From positions 19,131 to 83,130 of the forward strand of contig CAYXAA010000018.1 of the NCBI GenBank assembly GCA_964462985.1: a stretch of 64,000 nucleotides of DNA, read 5' to 3'. Shown one piece after another: positions 54,330 to 64,000 of this stretch. This DNA is from CAYXAA01 sp964462985. GTDB lineage: Bacteria > Pseudomonadota > Alphaproteobacteria > Rhizobiales > Stappiaceae. How positions within the stretch are numbered: the first letter of the stretch is position 1; each line of letters begins with the position of its first letter. Under the pieces are notes generated by a model. That model worked only from the letters and a program-made list of their open reading frames with translations. It did not search any database and was not told the origin of the DNA. The translations under genes and the position numbers were made by a program.

Positions 54330-55676
54330 TCAAGACCCATCGCCGGCCAACAGCTTCTCGAGCCAGTGGATGTCGTACATGCCGTTGGCAATATCCTGGC
54401 TGTCGACCAGCGTCCTGAACAACGGAATGGTCGATTCGATCCCGTCGACGACGAACTCGTCCAGGCAGCGCCTTAAGCGCATCATGCATTCCACGCGGTT
54501 GCGGCCGTGGACAATCAGCTTCCCGATCAGACTGTCGTAGTTGGGCGGGATTCTGTAGCCCTGATAGACGCCGGAATCGACACGCACGCCGAGGCCACCC
54601 GGCGGGTGATAATAGGTGATACGCCCCGGCGAGGGCGCGAAGGTCGTGGGGTTCTCGGCGTTGATCCGGCACTCGATCGCGTGGCCGTCGAAGGTGACAT
54701 CCTCTTGGCGCAGCGACAGCTCGGCACCGGCTGCGATCCGGATCTGCTCGTTGACGAGGTCGATGCCGGTGATCATCTCCGTTACCGGGTGCTCGACCTG
54801 GAGCCGCGTGTTCATCTCGATGAAGTAGAACGCGCCGTCTTCGTACAGGAACTCAACGGTGCCTGCACCCCGATACTTGAGCTTCCGCATGGCCGCCGCG
54901 ACGATCTCGCCGATCTCCATGCGCTGGCTGGCGTTGAGGGCCGGCGAGGGAGCTTCCTCCCAGACCTTCTGGTGCCTGCGCTGCAGCGAGCAGTCGCGCT
55001 CGCCGAGATGGATGGCATTGCCCTTTCCGTCACCCAGCACCTGGATCTCGATGTGTCGCGGCTTCGCAAGATACTTTTCGATGTAGAGTGCGTCGTCCCC
55101 GAAGGCGGCCTTGGCTTCGCTGCGCGCCGTGGCGAGCGCATTATCGAGATCGGCTTCGCTGCGGGCGACCTTCATGCCGCGCCCGCCGCCGCCGGCCGCC
55201 GCCTTCACCAGCACCGGATACCCGATGGTGCGCGCAATCGCTTTGGCATCATCGGTCGGGCGTACGGCGCCTTCTGAGCCCGGGACGACCGGAATGCCCA
55301 GCCGCCTCGCCGTCGCCTTGGCCTCGATCTTGTCGCCCATGATGCGGATGTGTTCGGCGGTGGGCCCGATGAAGGTGATGTTGTGGGCTTCGAGAATCTC
55401 GGCGAAGCGTGCGTTTTCCGACAGGAAGCCGTAGCCGGGGTGGACGGCATCCGCGCCAGTGATCTCGCAGGCGGCGAGCAGGGACGGAATATTGAGATAG
55501 CTGTCGCGGGCCGGTGGCGGTCCGATGCACACGCTTTCGTCGGCCAGCCGAACGTGCATGGCGTCGGCATCGGCGGTTGAGTGCACCGCCACGGTCTGGA
55601 TGCCGAGCTCCTTGCAGGCTCGCAGCACGCGCAGTGCGATCTCCCCGCGGTTGGCGATCAGGATCTTCGAGAACAT
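54330..55676 (-). CDS. accC: Acetyl-CoA carboxylase biotin carboxylase subunit
   Basis: This 448-residue ATP-grasp enzyme carboxylates biotin on AccB in the first half-reaction of fatty acid synthesis. It starts MFSKILIANRGEIALRVLRACKELGI and holds the glycine-rich ATP loop AAAGGGGRGMKVARSEADL and the catalytic ENPTTFAPSPGRI region. It lies 13 bases after accB on the same strand. Confidence 0.98.
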   Translation of the reverse strand: MFSKILIANRGEIALRVLRACKELGIQTVAVHSTADADAMHVRLADESVCIGPPPARDSYLNIPSLLAACEITGADAVHPGYGFLSENARFAEILEAHNITFIGPTAEHIRIMGDKIEAKATARRLGIPVVPGSEGAVRPTDDAKAIARTIGYPVLVKAAAGGGGRGMKVARSEADLDNALATARSEAKAAFGDDALYIEKYLAKPRHIEIQVLGDGKGNAIHLGERDCSLQRRHQKVWEEAPSPALNASQRMEIGEIVAAAMRKLKYRGAGTVEFLYEDGAFYFIEMNTRLQVEHPVTEMITGIDLVNEQIRIAAGAELSLRQEDVTFDGHAIECRINAENPTTFAPSPGRITYYHPPGGLGVRVDSGVYQGYRIPPNYDSLIGKLIVHGRNRVECMMRLRRCLDEFVVDGIESTIPLFRTLVDSQDIANGMYDIHWLEKLLAGDGS

Positions 55677-55689
55677 GCGGCGCCCTCGC

Positions 55690-56145
55690 TCATTCGATCA
55701 CGATGAGGGGCTCGCCATACTCAACCGGCTGGCCGTCCTCAACGAGGATCGCCGTCACCTTGCCTGCGCGGGGGGCCGGGATCTGGTTCATGGTCTTCAT
55801 GGCTTCGACGATCATGATCGTCTGGCCGGCGGCGATCGTGTCGCCGACCTCCACGAACGGACGCGCACCCGGCTCCGGGGATCGGTATGCGGTGCCGACC
55901 ATCGGCGAAGGAACGGCCCCCGGATGGGCTCCGCCCTCGGGAGCCGCAGGGGCCGCTTCGGCGGGCGCCACGGCGACCGGGCGCTGCGACGCGGACGCGA
56001 TGGCGGTCTCAACCACGATCTGCCGCGCGACGCGAATCCGGAACCCCTCGCGCTCAAGCTCGATTTCGCTCAGCTTGGTCTCGTCGAGAAGGACGGCGAG
56101 TTGCCGGATCAGGTCCTGGTCGAATGGGGATTTATTGTCTGCCAT
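55690..56145 (-). CDS. accB: Acetyl-CoA carboxylase biotin carboxyl carrier protein
   Basis: This 151-residue protein carries biotin on K117 in VEAMKTMNQIP. The N-terminal helix region (DQDLIRQLAVLLDETKLSEIELEREGFRIRVAR) is typical, followed by an Ala/Pro-rich linker and the C-terminal biotinyl domain with its thumb. It is cotranscribed with accC. The upstream gap to the DsbA-like gene is 285 bp and contains no aroQ gene, unlike many relatives. Confidence 0.97.
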   Translation of the reverse strand: MADNKSPFDQDLIRQLAVLLDETKLSEIELEREGFRIRVARQIVVETAIASASQRPVAVAPAEAAPAAPEGGAHPGAVPSPMVGTAYRSPEPGARPFVEVGDTIAAGQTIMIVEAMKTMNQIPAPRAGKVTAILVEDGQPVEYGEPLIVIE

Positions 56146-56430
56146 GGGGTGTTTACATCCGCTTCGCGTCGATCATGGTATCGGATCCGGAACAGGCGCA
56201 GTGCTGTGAGCGAACGGTCCTACCCGGTACCGTTGCGAGCGAGGCTCCGACCGACTGGCGAGACGGGAGAACAGCGCTGCGGGGTCGGTCCACGAACTGC
56301 GACCGAGTGGCAGCCTATCGAAGCGTCGGCCCCGACCAGGGCAGCACCCTCGTCCGGGATCTCACCTGCGCGCCTCTTATAGGCATTCGCCGTGGAGAGG
56401 AAAAGACCCGCATAACAGGTTGTTGCGCGA

Positions 56431-57198
56431 TCAGCAGGTGGTTTCCCCGCAATTGCGCAGAGCGGTCAGCTTGGCCTTGAGCTGGTCGTAGCCGACCGCG
56501 CCCATGACGACCTCGTCGCCGACCACATAGGATGGCGTGCCCGTCAGCCCAAGACGGTTTGCCAGGTAATACACCTCCTCGAGGGTCGCTCTGACCTCCG
56601 GACGGTCCATCGCCCGCTCCACCTCAGCCCGGTCGATGCCGACCTCCTCGGCGGCGTCGAGTGCGCGGGCACGGTTGGCCTGACCGCGACCGCCAAGCAG
56701 AGCCTGGTGGAAGGCGAGATATTTGTCCGGTGCGACGGTATTGACGGCGACGGCGACCTGAGCGGCTTCGACGGAGCCCTCGCCGAGCACCGGGAACTCT
56801 TTCAGGACGACCCGGACGTCCTTGTCCTCCTCGAGGATGCGCATCAGGTCGGCCAAGGCACGCTTGCAGTAGCCGCAGTTGTAATCGAAGAATTCGACGA
56901 GGGTGATGTCGCCCTTCGGGTTGCCGAGCTCGACCTGTCGGTCCGAGTTGTAGAGCATGTCCGAAGCACTCGACACCGCCTCGGCCTGGGCCTTTTTCTC
57001 CTCTTCCTCCTCGCGGCGCTGAAGCTCGATCAGGGCCTCGCGAATTACCTCCGGGTGAGCAAGGAGATAATCGCGCACGATGCCTTCTACCGCGGTGCGA
57101 TCCTTGTCCGTCACATCGGCACGCACTCCGGTCGGCAGGGTGGCCGTTACGGCGATCAGGACGGCGAAGGCCGCGGCGAAAATACGAATGCGGGTCAT
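56431..57198 (-). CDS. DsbA family thiol:disulfide protein
   Basis: This 255-residue secreted protein has a signal peptide of about 28 residues (RIRIFAAAFAVLIAVTATLPTGVRA), a helical charged stretch with an EEEEEKK run (residues about 62-72), and a thioredoxin-fold domain with the active site C108-G-Y-C111 (FDYNCGYCKRAL). The cis-proline loop is GTPSYVV. It probably introduces or isomerises disulfides in the periplasm, in the Com1/ScsC-like DsbA subgroup. The ATG at 57198 lies six bases after GGAG; a GTG two codons upstream is less likely. Confidence 0.9.
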   Translation of the reverse strand: MTRIRIFAAAFAVLIAVTATLPTGVRADVTDKDRTAVEGIVRDYLLAHPEVIREALIELQRREEEEEKKAQAEAVSSASDMLYNSDRQVELGNPKGDITLVEFFDYNCGYCKRALADLMRILEEDKDVRVVLKEFPVLGEGSVEAAQVAVAVNTVAPDKYLAFHQALLGGRGQANRARALDAAEEVGIDRAEVERAMDRPEVRATLEEVYYLANRLGLTGTPSYVVGDEVVMGAVGYDQLKAKLTALRNCGETTC

Positions 57199-57467
57199 GA
57201 CCACTCCAAACCGAAAGGCGCGCCGTACTGTCGCTCGGCGCGGTCTGTGGAAGGCTTATACGACAGCATTTCCCCCGCTTATAGCCGTGCAGCCGCGCCA
57301 CACTTCAATTTTTGTTGCGTGAGCGGGTAGGCCGGGGGCCCGGCTGCAGCCAGTGAGGGCAGCGTTTGTCGGCCCCTTTATTCGCGCGGTCTGCTGGGGT
57401 AGGGACGTGCGGACGACGGCGGCGAGGCGCCGCCGCGTCTCACGAACCAGGCACAGGACCTCGATCG

Positions 57468-58619
57468 ATGCAAATTCCGTCGCGGCGCTCGGCCGTCGAG
57501 CCCTTCATCGCCATGGACGTTCTGGCCGCGGCCAACCGGCGTGAGGCTGCCGGCGAGCGCGTGATCCACATGGAGGTCGGGCAGCCAAGCGCTCCGGCAC
57601 CGGCTGCCGTTCTGGAGGCGGCACGGGCGGCGCTCGACCACGGCCGGCTTGGCTACACCGAGGCGCGAGGTCGTGCGGAGCTGCGCCGTGCGATCGCTGC
57701 GCACTACCGCCGCACCTACGGGGTGGAGGTTGCCGAGGATCGTGTGGTCGTGACCACCGGCTCTTCAGCTGGATTCAATCTGGCGTTCCTTGCGGCCTTC
57801 GACCCCGGCGACCGGGTTGCTCTGACCGCGCCCGGCTATCCGGCCTATCGCAACATTCTAAGGGCCCTGGGGCTGGAGCCGGTCGAGATCGAGGTCGGGC
57901 CGCAGACCCGATGGGCGCTGACGCCCGAGCTTGTTGCCAAGGCTCACGCAGACCGGCCGTTGAAAGGCGTCCTGGTGGCAAGTCCGGCCAACCCAACCGG
58001 CACCATGATGACGCCGGAGGCGCTCGGTGCGCTGGCTCGAGCCTGCGATGATCTTGACCTGTGGTTCCTCTCCGACGAGATCTATCACGGCCTGGTCTTC
58101 ACCGGCCGGCAGGAGACGGCCTTGCGGTATTCCGACAAGGCGATCGTCATCAACAGCTTCTCGAAATACTACTGCATGACGGGCTGGCGGATCGGCTGGA
58201 TGGTCGTGCCCGAGGTGCTGGCGCGGCCGGTCGAACGCATCGCGCAGAGCCTCTACATCTCGCCGCCGGATCTGTCGCAGCAGGCAGCGGTCGGCGCCTT
58301 CGAAGCAACCGAGGAGCTTGACCGCATCCGCGACGGCTATGCTGCCAACCGTGCCGTCCTGCTGGAGCGGCTGCCGGTTATCGGCTTTGAGGAGTTGCTG
58401 CCGGTCGACGGGGCGTTCTATGTCTATGCCAGCACCCGCCGTTTTGCCAACGACTCGCACGACTTTGCCGAACGCATGCTGGCGGCGACAGGCATTGCCG
58501 CCACGCCGGGTGCCGACTTCGACCACGGCCGAGGCCATAACTACATCCGCTTCTCCTTCGCTGGCGCCCATGCCGACATGGTAGAGGCAATGGACAGCCT
58601 CGGCCGCTGGCTGCGCTAA
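57468..58619 (+). CDS. Class I/II pyridoxal-phosphate aminotransferase
   Basis: This protein of about 383 residues is a fold-type I aminotransferase. K233 in NSFSKYYCMTGWRIGWM is the PLP lysine, with the early substrate segment HMEVGQPSAPAP, the PANPTGTMM asparagine region and LSDEIYHGLVF carrying the conserved Asp/Tyr. It is related to aspartate-type aminotransferases; the amino donor is not evident. The ATG at 57468 (MQIPSRRSAVEPF) is favoured over a TTG start 34 codons earlier, which adds an arginine-rich, low-complexity stretch. Confidence 0.9.
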   Translation: MQIPSRRSAVEPFIAMDVLAAANRREAAGERVIHMEVGQPSAPAPAAVLEAARAALDHGRLGYTEARGRAELRRAIAAHYRRTYGVEVAEDRVVVTTGSSAGFNLAFLAAFDPGDRVALTAPGYPAYRNILRALGLEPVEIEVGPQTRWALTPELVAKAHADRPLKGVLVASPANPTGTMMTPEALGALARACDDLDLWFLSDEIYHGLVFTGRQETALRYSDKAIVINSFSKYYCMTGWRIGWMVVPEVLARPVERIAQSLYISPPDLSQQAAVGAFEATEELDRIRDGYAANRAVLLERLPVIGFEELLPVDGAFYVYASTRRFANDSHDFAERMLAATGIAATPGADFDHGRGHNYIRFSFAGAHADMVEAMDSLGRWLR

Positions 58620-58668
58620 GCGGACTTGCCCGGCACTCGCGTCGACGGTCCTCCCTGCCGCAAACGAA

Positions 58669-58692
58669 AAAGGCGGCCCGGAGACCGCCTTT
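58669..58692. terminator. Bidirectional intrinsic terminator
   Basis: Arms AAAGGCGG and CCGCCTTT pair perfectly around an eight-base loop in the gap between two convergent genes. An A-run precedes the stem (GAAAAAGG), giving T-rich ends on both strands, as expected for a shared rho-independent terminator. Confidence 0.8.
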
Positions 58693-58746
58693 GACCGGAT
58701 AGAACGGAGAGCGGAGCGAACGAAGGCCCCGCGTCTCAAGGGCATT

Positions 58747-59337
58747 TCAACGCTTCACCACGACCCTGGTGCCGATGCCGACCCGTTCATAAAGGTCAAT
58801 GACATCCTCGTTGGCCATGCGGATGCAGCCGGACGACACGGCGGTTCCGATCGTCCACGGTTCGTTTGAGCCATGAATGCGGTAGAGCGTCGAACCGATG
58901 TAGAGCGCGCGGGCGCCGAGGGGATTGTTCGGGCCGCCTTCCATGTAGGCCGGCAGGATGCGGCCTTTTTTGCGTTCGCGGGCGCGCATCTGTGGCGGCG
59001 GCGTCCAGCCCGGCCACTCGGCCTTGCGCGTGATCCGGTGCGTGCCGGCCCACTGGAAGCCTTCGCGGCCGACGCCGATGCCGTACTTGATCGCCTTGCC
59101 CCCCGGCAGGATATAGTAGAGCCGGCGCTCGCCGGTATCGACCACGATGGTGCCGGGGCCATAGGGACCGTCGTACCGAACCGTTTGCCGCTTGATGGGC
59201 GACTTGCCGCCATAGGTCGGGCCGTACTCGACCCAGCTACGGGTGTTCGGATCGAAGAACATGCCCGCGGCAGCCCATGCGTTTGCCGCCAGGACTCCGG
59301 CAATCAGAAAACTCGCGATTGCGAGAACCTTCCGCAT
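58747..59337 (-). CDS. L,D-transpeptidase (YkuD domain)
   Basis: This 196-residue secreted enzyme cross-links peptidoglycan or attaches proteins to it. After a signal peptide (KVLAIASFLIAGVLAANAWA) comes a YkuD domain with the catalytic H155 in RIHGSNEPW and C171 in SSGCIRM. Start at ATG 59337 places the signal peptide at the very N-terminus; a longer frame upstream adds 37 unlikely residues. It is short and single-domain, typical of the multiple Hyphomicrobiales L,D-transpeptidases. Confidence 0.93.
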   Translation of the reverse strand: MRKVLAIASFLIAGVLAANAWAAAGMFFDPNTRSWVEYGPTYGGKSPIKRQTVRYDGPYGPGTIVVDTGERRLYYILPGGKAIKYGIGVGREGFQWAGTHRITRKAEWPGWTPPPQMRARERKKGRILPAYMEGGPNNPLGARALYIGSTLYRIHGSNEPWTIGTAVSSGCIRMANEDVIDLYERVGIGTRVVVKR

Positions 59338-59564
59338 CTTTGTCGTCCCCGTTAATGAAAGCGCCGACGCAACCCGACGGCGGGAAACCAATTGAATCAA
59401 ATATGCCACGATCGTTGCGATCTTGTTGACGCTGCGGTCGCCGGGCAAGGCGCGCGCGTCACAATTCGCTCATTTCCGCGTGATCGCGGCATATCTGTTG
59501 TCGAAACGACACATCGGCTCGCCTCTGGCGGTCAGCGACAGGACAGGCGCACACGTCCAACGCG

Positions 59565-61199
59565 TCAGCCGAGGTTGAGTTCCTTGAAGAAGTCGTTGCC
59601 CTTGTCGTCGATCACGATGAAGGCCGGAAAATCTTCAACCTCGATCTTCCAGATTGCCTCCATGCCGAGTTCAGGAAACTCGACGACCTCGACCCTCTTG
59701 ATGCAGTCCTGGGCGAGGCGCGCGGCCGGTCCCCCGATCGAGCCGAGGTAGAAGCCGCCATGTGCCTGGCAGGCACGGCGCACCTGGGCCGAGCGGTTGC
59801 CCTTGGCCAGCATCACCATCGACCCACCGGCCGCCTGGAACTGGTCGACATAGGCATCCATGCGGCCCGCCGTGGTCGGGCCGAACGAGCCGGATGCGTA
59901 GCCCTCCGGCGTCTTCGCCGGACCGGCGTAGTAGATCGGATGGTTCTTGAAATAGTCGGGCAGTGGCTGGCCGGCCTCCAGCCGCTCGCGCAGCTTGGCA
60001 TGGGCGAGATCGCGGGCGACGATCAGCGGCCCGGTGAGCGACAGCCGTGTTTTGATCGGATGGCGGGTCAGTTCACCCAGGATCTCCGGCATCGGCCGGG
60101 TCAGGTCGATCTTCACAACGTGGTCGGAGAGGGAGGCGTCGGTGACCTCCGGCAGGTACTTCTCCGGCTGCATCTCGAGCTGTTCCAGGAAGATGCCGTC
60201 GCGGGTGATCTTGCCCACCGCCTGGCGGTCGGCCGAGCACGACACGCCGAGACCGATCGGCAGCGAGGCGCCGTGGCGCGGCAGGCGGATGACGCGCACG
60301 TCGTGACAGAAATACTTGCCGCCGAACTGGGCACCGACGCCGGTCGCCTGCGTCAGCTTGTGGATCTCCTCCTCCATCGCGAGATCCCGGAAGGCGTGGC
60401 CGCGCTCCGACCCTGCGGTGGGCAGGCCGTCGAGATAGCGGGCGGAGGCGAGCTTCACCGTTTTCAGCGTCATCTCGGCGGAGGTGCCGCCGATCACGAT
60501 CGCCAGGTGATAGGGCGGGCAGGCGGCGGTGCCGAGCGTGAGGATTTTTTCCTTCAGGAACGCGATCAGCCGGTCGTGCGTGAGCAGCGACGGCGTGCCC
60601 TGGAACAAGAAGGTCTTGTTGGCCGAGCCGCCACCCTTGGCCATGAACAGAAACTTGTAGGCGTCCTCGCCCTCCGAATAGAGCTCGATCTGAGCCGGCA
60701 TGTTGTTGGCGGTGTTCTTTTCCTCGAACATCGACAGCGGCGCGAGCTGCGAGTAGCGCAGGTTCTTGCGGAAATAGGCGTCGCGAGCGCCTTCCCCGAG
60801 CGCTGCCTCGTCCGAGCCGTCGGTCCAGATCCGCCGTCCCTTCTTGCCCATGATGATTGCCGTGCCTGTGTCCTGGCACATCGGCAGCACGCCGGCGGCG
60901 GAGATGTTGGCGTTCTTCAGGAGGTCATAGGCGACGAACTTGTCGTTGTCGGTCGCCTCCGGGTCGTCGAGGATCTTGCGCAACTGGGCAAGGTGGCCGG
61001 GGCGCAGATAGTGGTTGATGTCCTTGAAGGCCTCTTCCGCCAGCAGCCGCAGCCCTTCGCGTTCGACCATGACCACTTCGCTGCCGTTGAACGTCGTTGT
61101 CGAGACGTGGTCAGAGGTCAGCTTGCGGTAGGGCGTTTCGTCCGCTTCCAGAGGAAACAGCGGGCTGTGCTCATAGGCGGGCGGAACGGCATTGGACAT
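59565..61199 (-). CDS. fumA: Fumarate hydratase, class I
   Basis: This 544-residue enzyme is an iron-sulfur class I fumarase that interconverts fumarate and malate in the TCA cycle. Both domains are fused in one chain: an N-terminal alpha part (GVLPMCQDTGTAIIMGKKG with a cluster cysteine; GTAACPPYHLAIVIGG) and a C-terminal beta part (LSLTGPLIVARDLAHAKLRERL; FGPTTAGRMDAYVDQFQAAGG). The ATG at 61199 follows GGGAGA; an ATG seven codons upstream is less likely. Confidence 0.95.
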   Translation of the reverse strand: MSNAVPPAYEHSPLFPLEADETPYRKLTSDHVSTTTFNGSEVVMVEREGLRLLAEEAFKDINHYLRPGHLAQLRKILDDPEATDNDKFVAYDLLKNANISAAGVLPMCQDTGTAIIMGKKGRRIWTDGSDEAALGEGARDAYFRKNLRYSQLAPLSMFEEKNTANNMPAQIELYSEGEDAYKFLFMAKGGGSANKTFLFQGTPSLLTHDRLIAFLKEKILTLGTAACPPYHLAIVIGGTSAEMTLKTVKLASARYLDGLPTAGSERGHAFRDLAMEEEIHKLTQATGVGAQFGGKYFCHDVRVIRLPRHGASLPIGLGVSCSADRQAVGKITRDGIFLEQLEMQPEKYLPEVTDASLSDHVVKIDLTRPMPEILGELTRHPIKTRLSLTGPLIVARDLAHAKLRERLEAGQPLPDYFKNHPIYYAGPAKTPEGYASGSFGPTTAGRMDAYVDQFQAAGGSMVMLAKGNRSAQVRRACQAHGGFYLGSIGGPAARLAQDCIKRVEVVEFPELGMEAIWKIEVEDFPAFIVIDDKGNDFFKELNLG

Positions 61200-61430
61200 C
61201 AGCGGTCTCCCTCGGCGCATCTCGCCGGCCGGCGCCAGGGCACAACGGCGGACGAGAGCTCAAATCTGAACGGTGCATCCCGCGCGTGGTCTAAAAGGCG
61301 GTTGCTCCGGCAGTGCGTCGTGTCGGCGCCTTTTACGTCAGCGGGCCTTTGCCGCCAAGCGGCAGACGCGCTTCAGGCGTGAGTGTGACCGCTGCAGACA
61401 TGTCCCATGTTCAAGAGGAACATAACGGGC

Positions 61431-61459
61431 TTGCAAAGAGAACAAAGATGGAACATTCT
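61431..61459 (+). promoter_or_regulatory. SOS (LexA-type) box within a putative promoter
   Basis: GAAC at 61440-61443 and GAAC at 61451-61454 are separated by exactly seven bases, matching the alphaproteobacterial LexA site GAAC-N7-GAAC (equivalent to GTTC-N7-GTTC). A possible -35 TTGCAA (61431-61436) and -10 CATTCT (61454-61459) flank it with 17-base spacing, so LexA would block the promoter directly. It lies 33 bases ahead of the 36-codon gene at 61487. Confidence 0.65.
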
Positions 61460-61486
61460 TGTGGCGCGAGATGAGGAGGAACAGGC

Positions 61487-61597
61487 ATGATCGTTTCCAT
61501 TCGCGGTCTCTTTCAGGATGTCGTCGCCTTCGGCGCGCTCGCCCTTTTGGGCACCACCGTTGCGCTCTGGAGCGAAGTGCTGATCGAGGTGCTGTGA
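61487..61597 (+). CDS. Small hydrophobic peptide, probable SOS-induced membrane micropeptide
   Basis: This 36-residue gene has a strong GAGGAGGA ribosome binding site seven to eight bases before the ATG. The peptide has a short N-terminal part with one arginine (MIVSIRGLFQD), a hydrophobic core of about 17 residues (VVAFGALALLGTTVALW) fit for one membrane span, and a tail with two glutamates. A LexA-type box precedes it. Caulobacter SidA, a 29-residue SOS-induced inner-membrane division inhibitor, is the nearest functional analogue I can name; I did not establish homology. Short imperfect 14-bp tandem repeats follow at 61594-61621. Confidence 0.6.
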   Translation: MIVSIRGLFQDVVAFGALALLGTTVALWSEVLIEVL

Positions 61598-61840
61598 CCG
61601 CCGTGCCGTGACTGCCGCGCCGTGACAGAGGCGTCTGGCCGGCGATTCGCCGACCGCAGTCCGTCGTCTGCCGGCAAGTTTTCCCCAACTGCTGGATTGC
61701 GTGTCGACAACTGGCGGCAAAAGCCTTGCTCGCCTCGACAGCGCTTGTTTGTCCGCGCGAGACTGACGTAAACGCGCAAGTGCCGGCTGCGGCGGCGATC
61801 GGCCGCCGTGGCAGCGGCGAGCAGTGTGCGGGAGTATGGG

Positions 61841-64000
<2,160 letters not shown>

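Noticed and set aside
61409..61421. GTTC and GAAC pair (GTTC-N5-GAAC) as a second SOS box
   Set aside because: The spacing and orientation do not fit GAAC-N7-GAAC or GTTC-N7-GTTC; only the pair at 61440-61454 fits.
61594..61626. 14-bp tandem repeats after the micropeptide gene
   Set aside because: Only two imperfect copies plus a fragment are present; too little to call a functional repeat or array.

Overview
The window looks like chromosomal DNA of a GC-rich alphaproteobacterium, most likely Hyphomicrobiales (Rhizobiales). Supporting signs are a PopZ-type polar organiser, the aerobic cobN/cobO/cobQ/cobW B12 pathway with CbtBA, heterotetrameric sarcosine oxidase, an alphaproteobacterial-type SOS box (GAAC-N7-GAAC) and the pcm-tolC-popZ-valS and aat-accC-accB gene neighbourhoods. 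The genus cannot be told from the sequence. No insertion sequence, integrase, prophage or CRISPR array was seen.

Region 1 (about 1-20.5 kb) is an accessory catabolic cluster. In order it holds a three-subunit molybdenum hydroxylase, an amidohydrolase, a CoxG-like protein, an alpha/beta hydrolase, a UbiX-type flavin prenyltransferase, a UbiD-type decarboxylase, a Rieske protein, a small unknown protein, a second amidohydrolase and a tripartite tricarboxylate (TctCBA) uptake system. These are followed by two thiamine-diphosphate enzymes, a GntR/FCD regulator, a TIGR02444-like protein, an aldehyde dehydrogenase and a MarR regulator. The set suggests uptake of a carboxylated, probably aromatic or heteroaromatic acid, then hydroxylation, decarboxylation, hydrolysis and 2-oxoacid-to-aldehyde-to-acid steps. 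I could not match it to a characterised pathway. Inverted repeats at 8426-8449 and 18442-18458 are candidate operators.

Region 2 (20.5-25 kb) has two TauE/SafE-type permeases and a NitT/TauT-like ABC importer. Region 3 (25-34 kb) is a sarcosine unit: a GlxA/AraC-type regulator divergent from soxBDAG, then sdaA, which together could take sarcosine to glycine and a C1 unit and serine to pyruvate. A convergent PLP sulfur-amino-acid enzyme follows.

Region 4 (34.4-45.9 kb) is cobalamin: tRNA-Asn, a cobalamin riboswitch, cbtBA, cobU, cobW, cobN, cobO, a VOC-family intruder and cobQ, converging on cobC-cobD. Region 5 (46-64 kb) is mostly housekeeping: tRNA-Cys, pcm, a TolC-family protein, popZ, valS, DUF2155, aat, accC, accB, a DsbA-like protein, an aminotransferase, an L,D-transpeptidase, class I fumarase and the 5' two-thirds of dnaE. 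Between fumarase and dnaE lies an unlabelled 36-residue hydrophobic peptide gene with a strong ribosome binding site and a LexA-type SOS box inside its putative promoter; it is the most interesting small signal in the window.
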